A stretch of DNA of 7,265 bases from Candidatus Hodarchaeota archaeon. Lineage in GTDB: Archaea; Asgardarchaeota; Heimdallarchaeia; Hodarchaeales; YT1-057. The DNA lies in contig JAEOTI010000534.1 of the NCBI GenBank assembly GCA_016839955.1, forward strand, positions 1 through 7,265, read 5' to 3'. The translations under genes and the position numbers were made by a program. Positions 6,519 through 7,265 of the stretch are shown here, in pieces. The stretch's first letter is position 1. Each line of letters begins with the position of its first letter. Below the pieces are notes generated by a model. The model was not told the DNA's origin, searched no databases, and saw nothing but the letters and a program-made list of their open reading frames with translations.

Positions 6519-6737
6519 ATGACTACTAGCTTTGAAGAATTGGTCAACGATTTTAAACAACTCAAAACGGTAGGCGCAAGACTCCAAGAGGAGATTCAAT
6601 TTCTTAAGGAAAATTACAGAGCTTTAGTATATCTTCTAGAAGATTCAATTGCCTCAAAAGAGGAGTTAATAGAACTAGAAAGGATTGATAGATTAGTTGA
6701 GACAGGAAACCTTGAGGAATTTGAAGAGTTGAAATAA
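6519..6737 (+). CDS. Small RelB-like antitoxin
   Basis: The 72-residue acidic protein is almost wholly helical in appearance: a charged helix (about 4-40, with coiled-coil-like spacing in LQEEIQFLKENYRALVYLLED), then a second segment EELIELERIDRLVETGNLEEFEELK. It begins with ATG after GGGA about nine bases upstream. It resembles short archaeal RelB-type antitoxins, which wrap around the toxin with a C-terminal helix; no DNA-binding domain is obvious. The main evidence is context: a RelE-like toxin frame starts one base after its stop, the usual antitoxin-first order. Antitoxins diverge quickly, so the family assignment rests on that neighbour. Because the toxin frame is interrupted, the antitoxin may now lack a target, or protect against another RelE encoded elsewhere. 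Confidence 0.6.
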   Translation: MTTSFEELVNDFKQLKTVGARLQEEIQFLKENYRALVYLLEDSIASKEELIELERIDRLVETGNLEEFEELK

Positions 6738-6738
6738 T

Positions 6739-6996
6739 TTGACTTTTCGTGTCCTTTTATCTCCTCAAGCTAGAAAATTCCTTTCTCAAATGGATGAAAA
6801 ACTAGAAAAACGCTTGAAAGATAAAATCATATTATTCGAGGATCCCTTTCAAATTGATCGTGTTAAAATTCAAGGAAGGGAAAATAGCTAACGGACTCGA
6901 GTTAGTGATTATCGTATCCTCTTTTCTGTATATCAGAACAAAAAATTAGTAATCATAAGCCGCATCGATAAACGTTTACGTGTTTACAAGCGTTAA
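6739..6996 (+). pseudogene. RelE/ParE-family toxin interrupted by an in-frame stop
   Basis: RelE toxins cut messenger RNA on the ribosome. Reading from TTG at 6739 gives LTFRVLLSPQARKFLSQMDE, a helix pair, FEDPFQIDRVKIQGRENS, then TAA at 6889-6891 (codon 51), then in the same frame RTRVSDYRILFSVY, KKLVIISRIDKRLRVYKR and a stop at 6994-6996. Ignoring codon 51, this is a textbook RelE of 85 residues, and codon 51 falls on the tyrosine of the usual Y-R-x-R-V-x-x-Y-R pattern; TAC or TAT to TAA is a single change. The truncated 50-residue product would lack the last three strands and the C-terminal basic and tyrosine residues needed for catalysis. No start codon follows the stop in frame, so the second half should not be made. 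Alternatives are a base-call error or, improbably, read-through. Confidence 0.75.
6866..6891 (+). repeat. Direct repeat, copy 2 (pair at 4632-4657)
   Basis: This copy lies inside the interrupted toxin frame and ends on its premature TAA. It matches the copy in the upstream relic at 25 of 26 positions. Sequence outside the block has diverged strongly at base level, though the reading frame stays comparable. Confidence 0.7.
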
Positions 6997-7022
6997 TCAT
7001 TATTTTACATTCATTTGAAGAG

Positions 7023-7265
7023 TTATTTACCAATAATTAGGATTTTTTTTCCTTTCTCTCTGAATATAACCAGACCCTTGAGATGTTGACCACCGTCAAT
7101 AAGATACATACCATGTGGAAAAATACCTATACGACTACCATCCGAAGGAATTACAGTCTCTAATTCAGTAAGATAACTATTTAGAAAGAGTTCACCTGTT
7201 TCATCTGGATCGATATTAAGGCTATTTAGCACATCTAAGATTGTTTGTGGTTTTTTATATTCAAG
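7023..7265 (-). CDS. MoaD/ThiS-like beta-grasp protein, 5' end beyond the window
   Basis: The minus-strand frame is open from the right edge and ends with TAA at 7025-7023; 80 residues are visible, starting LEYKKPQTILDVLNSLNIDPDETG. The pattern of helix (TILDVLNSLNI), GELFLNSYL, then VIPSDGSRIGIFPHG is that of ubiquitin-like sulfur carriers and small archaeal modifiers. A GTG at 7232 could in principle start it, but lies inside the conserved first helix, so the true start is upstream and missing. Carriers of this fold end in a Gly-Gly that is activated; here a Gly-Gly (58-59 of the visible part) is followed by 21 more residues ending ILIIGK. It may be a non-conjugating fold member, or one needing processing. 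It converges on the toxin remnant with a 26-base gap and is not part of that unit. Confidence 0.55.
   Translation of the reverse strand, partial: LEYKKPQTILDVLNSLNIDPDETGELFLNSYLTELETVIPSDGSRIGIFPHGMYLIDGGQHLKGLVIFREKGKKILIIGK

Noticed and set aside
6889..6891. TAA as a recoded sense codon
   Set aside because: Archaeal recoding known to me uses TAG (pyrrolysine) or TGA (selenocysteine), and all other genes here end normally on TAA, TAG or TGA; inactivation is far simpler.

Overview
The window is AT-rich and reads as archaeal DNA. The strongest evidence is a phosphopantothenate synthetase gene followed by a pantoate kinase gene, the archaea-specific route to 4'-phosphopantothenate. A geranylgeranyl-reductase-family flavoprotein and very frequent TTG start codons behind GA-rich Shine-Dalgarno sites fit this. 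I cannot name a phylum from sequence alone; an Asgard or other mesophilic, AT-rich archaeon is possible but unproven.

Left part (1-4395, all minus strand, so transcribed right to left). The order of transcription is: a cysteine-rich protein of unknown function (4395-3931, TIGR04076-like), a geranylgeranyl-reductase-family FAD enzyme (3905-2526), 2-dehydropantoate 2-reductase (panE-like, 2519-1569), 4-phosphopantoate-beta-alanine ligase (PPS, 1547-780) and pantoate kinase (PoK, 778 to beyond the left edge). The last four are spaced by 6, 21 and 1 bases and look like one operon. PanE makes pantoate, PoK phosphorylates it and PPS joins it to beta-alanine, giving three consecutive coenzyme A steps. 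A T-rich tract at the end of the cysteine-rich gene may separate that gene from the rest.

Middle (4396-6402, plus strand). A roughly 500-base non-coding stretch holds a decayed RelE-like toxin relic and AT-rich palindromes that may be an operator. It is followed by an Acr3-type arsenite efflux permease (4898-6034), a small thioredoxin-like protein with a CGC motif (6074-6367) and a possible hairpin terminator. Permease and redox protein probably form a two-gene metalloid-resistance unit.

Right part (6403-7265). A small RelB-like antitoxin (6519-6737) is followed after one base by a RelE-like toxin (6739-6996) that carries an in-frame TAA exactly where the family has a conserved tyrosine. The upstream relic shares a 25-of-26-base match with this gene, including the same TAA, so the arsenite unit sits between two damaged RelE sequences in direct orientation. 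A minus-strand beta-grasp (MoaD/ThiS-like) protein enters from the right edge and carries an odd tail beyond its Gly-Gly.
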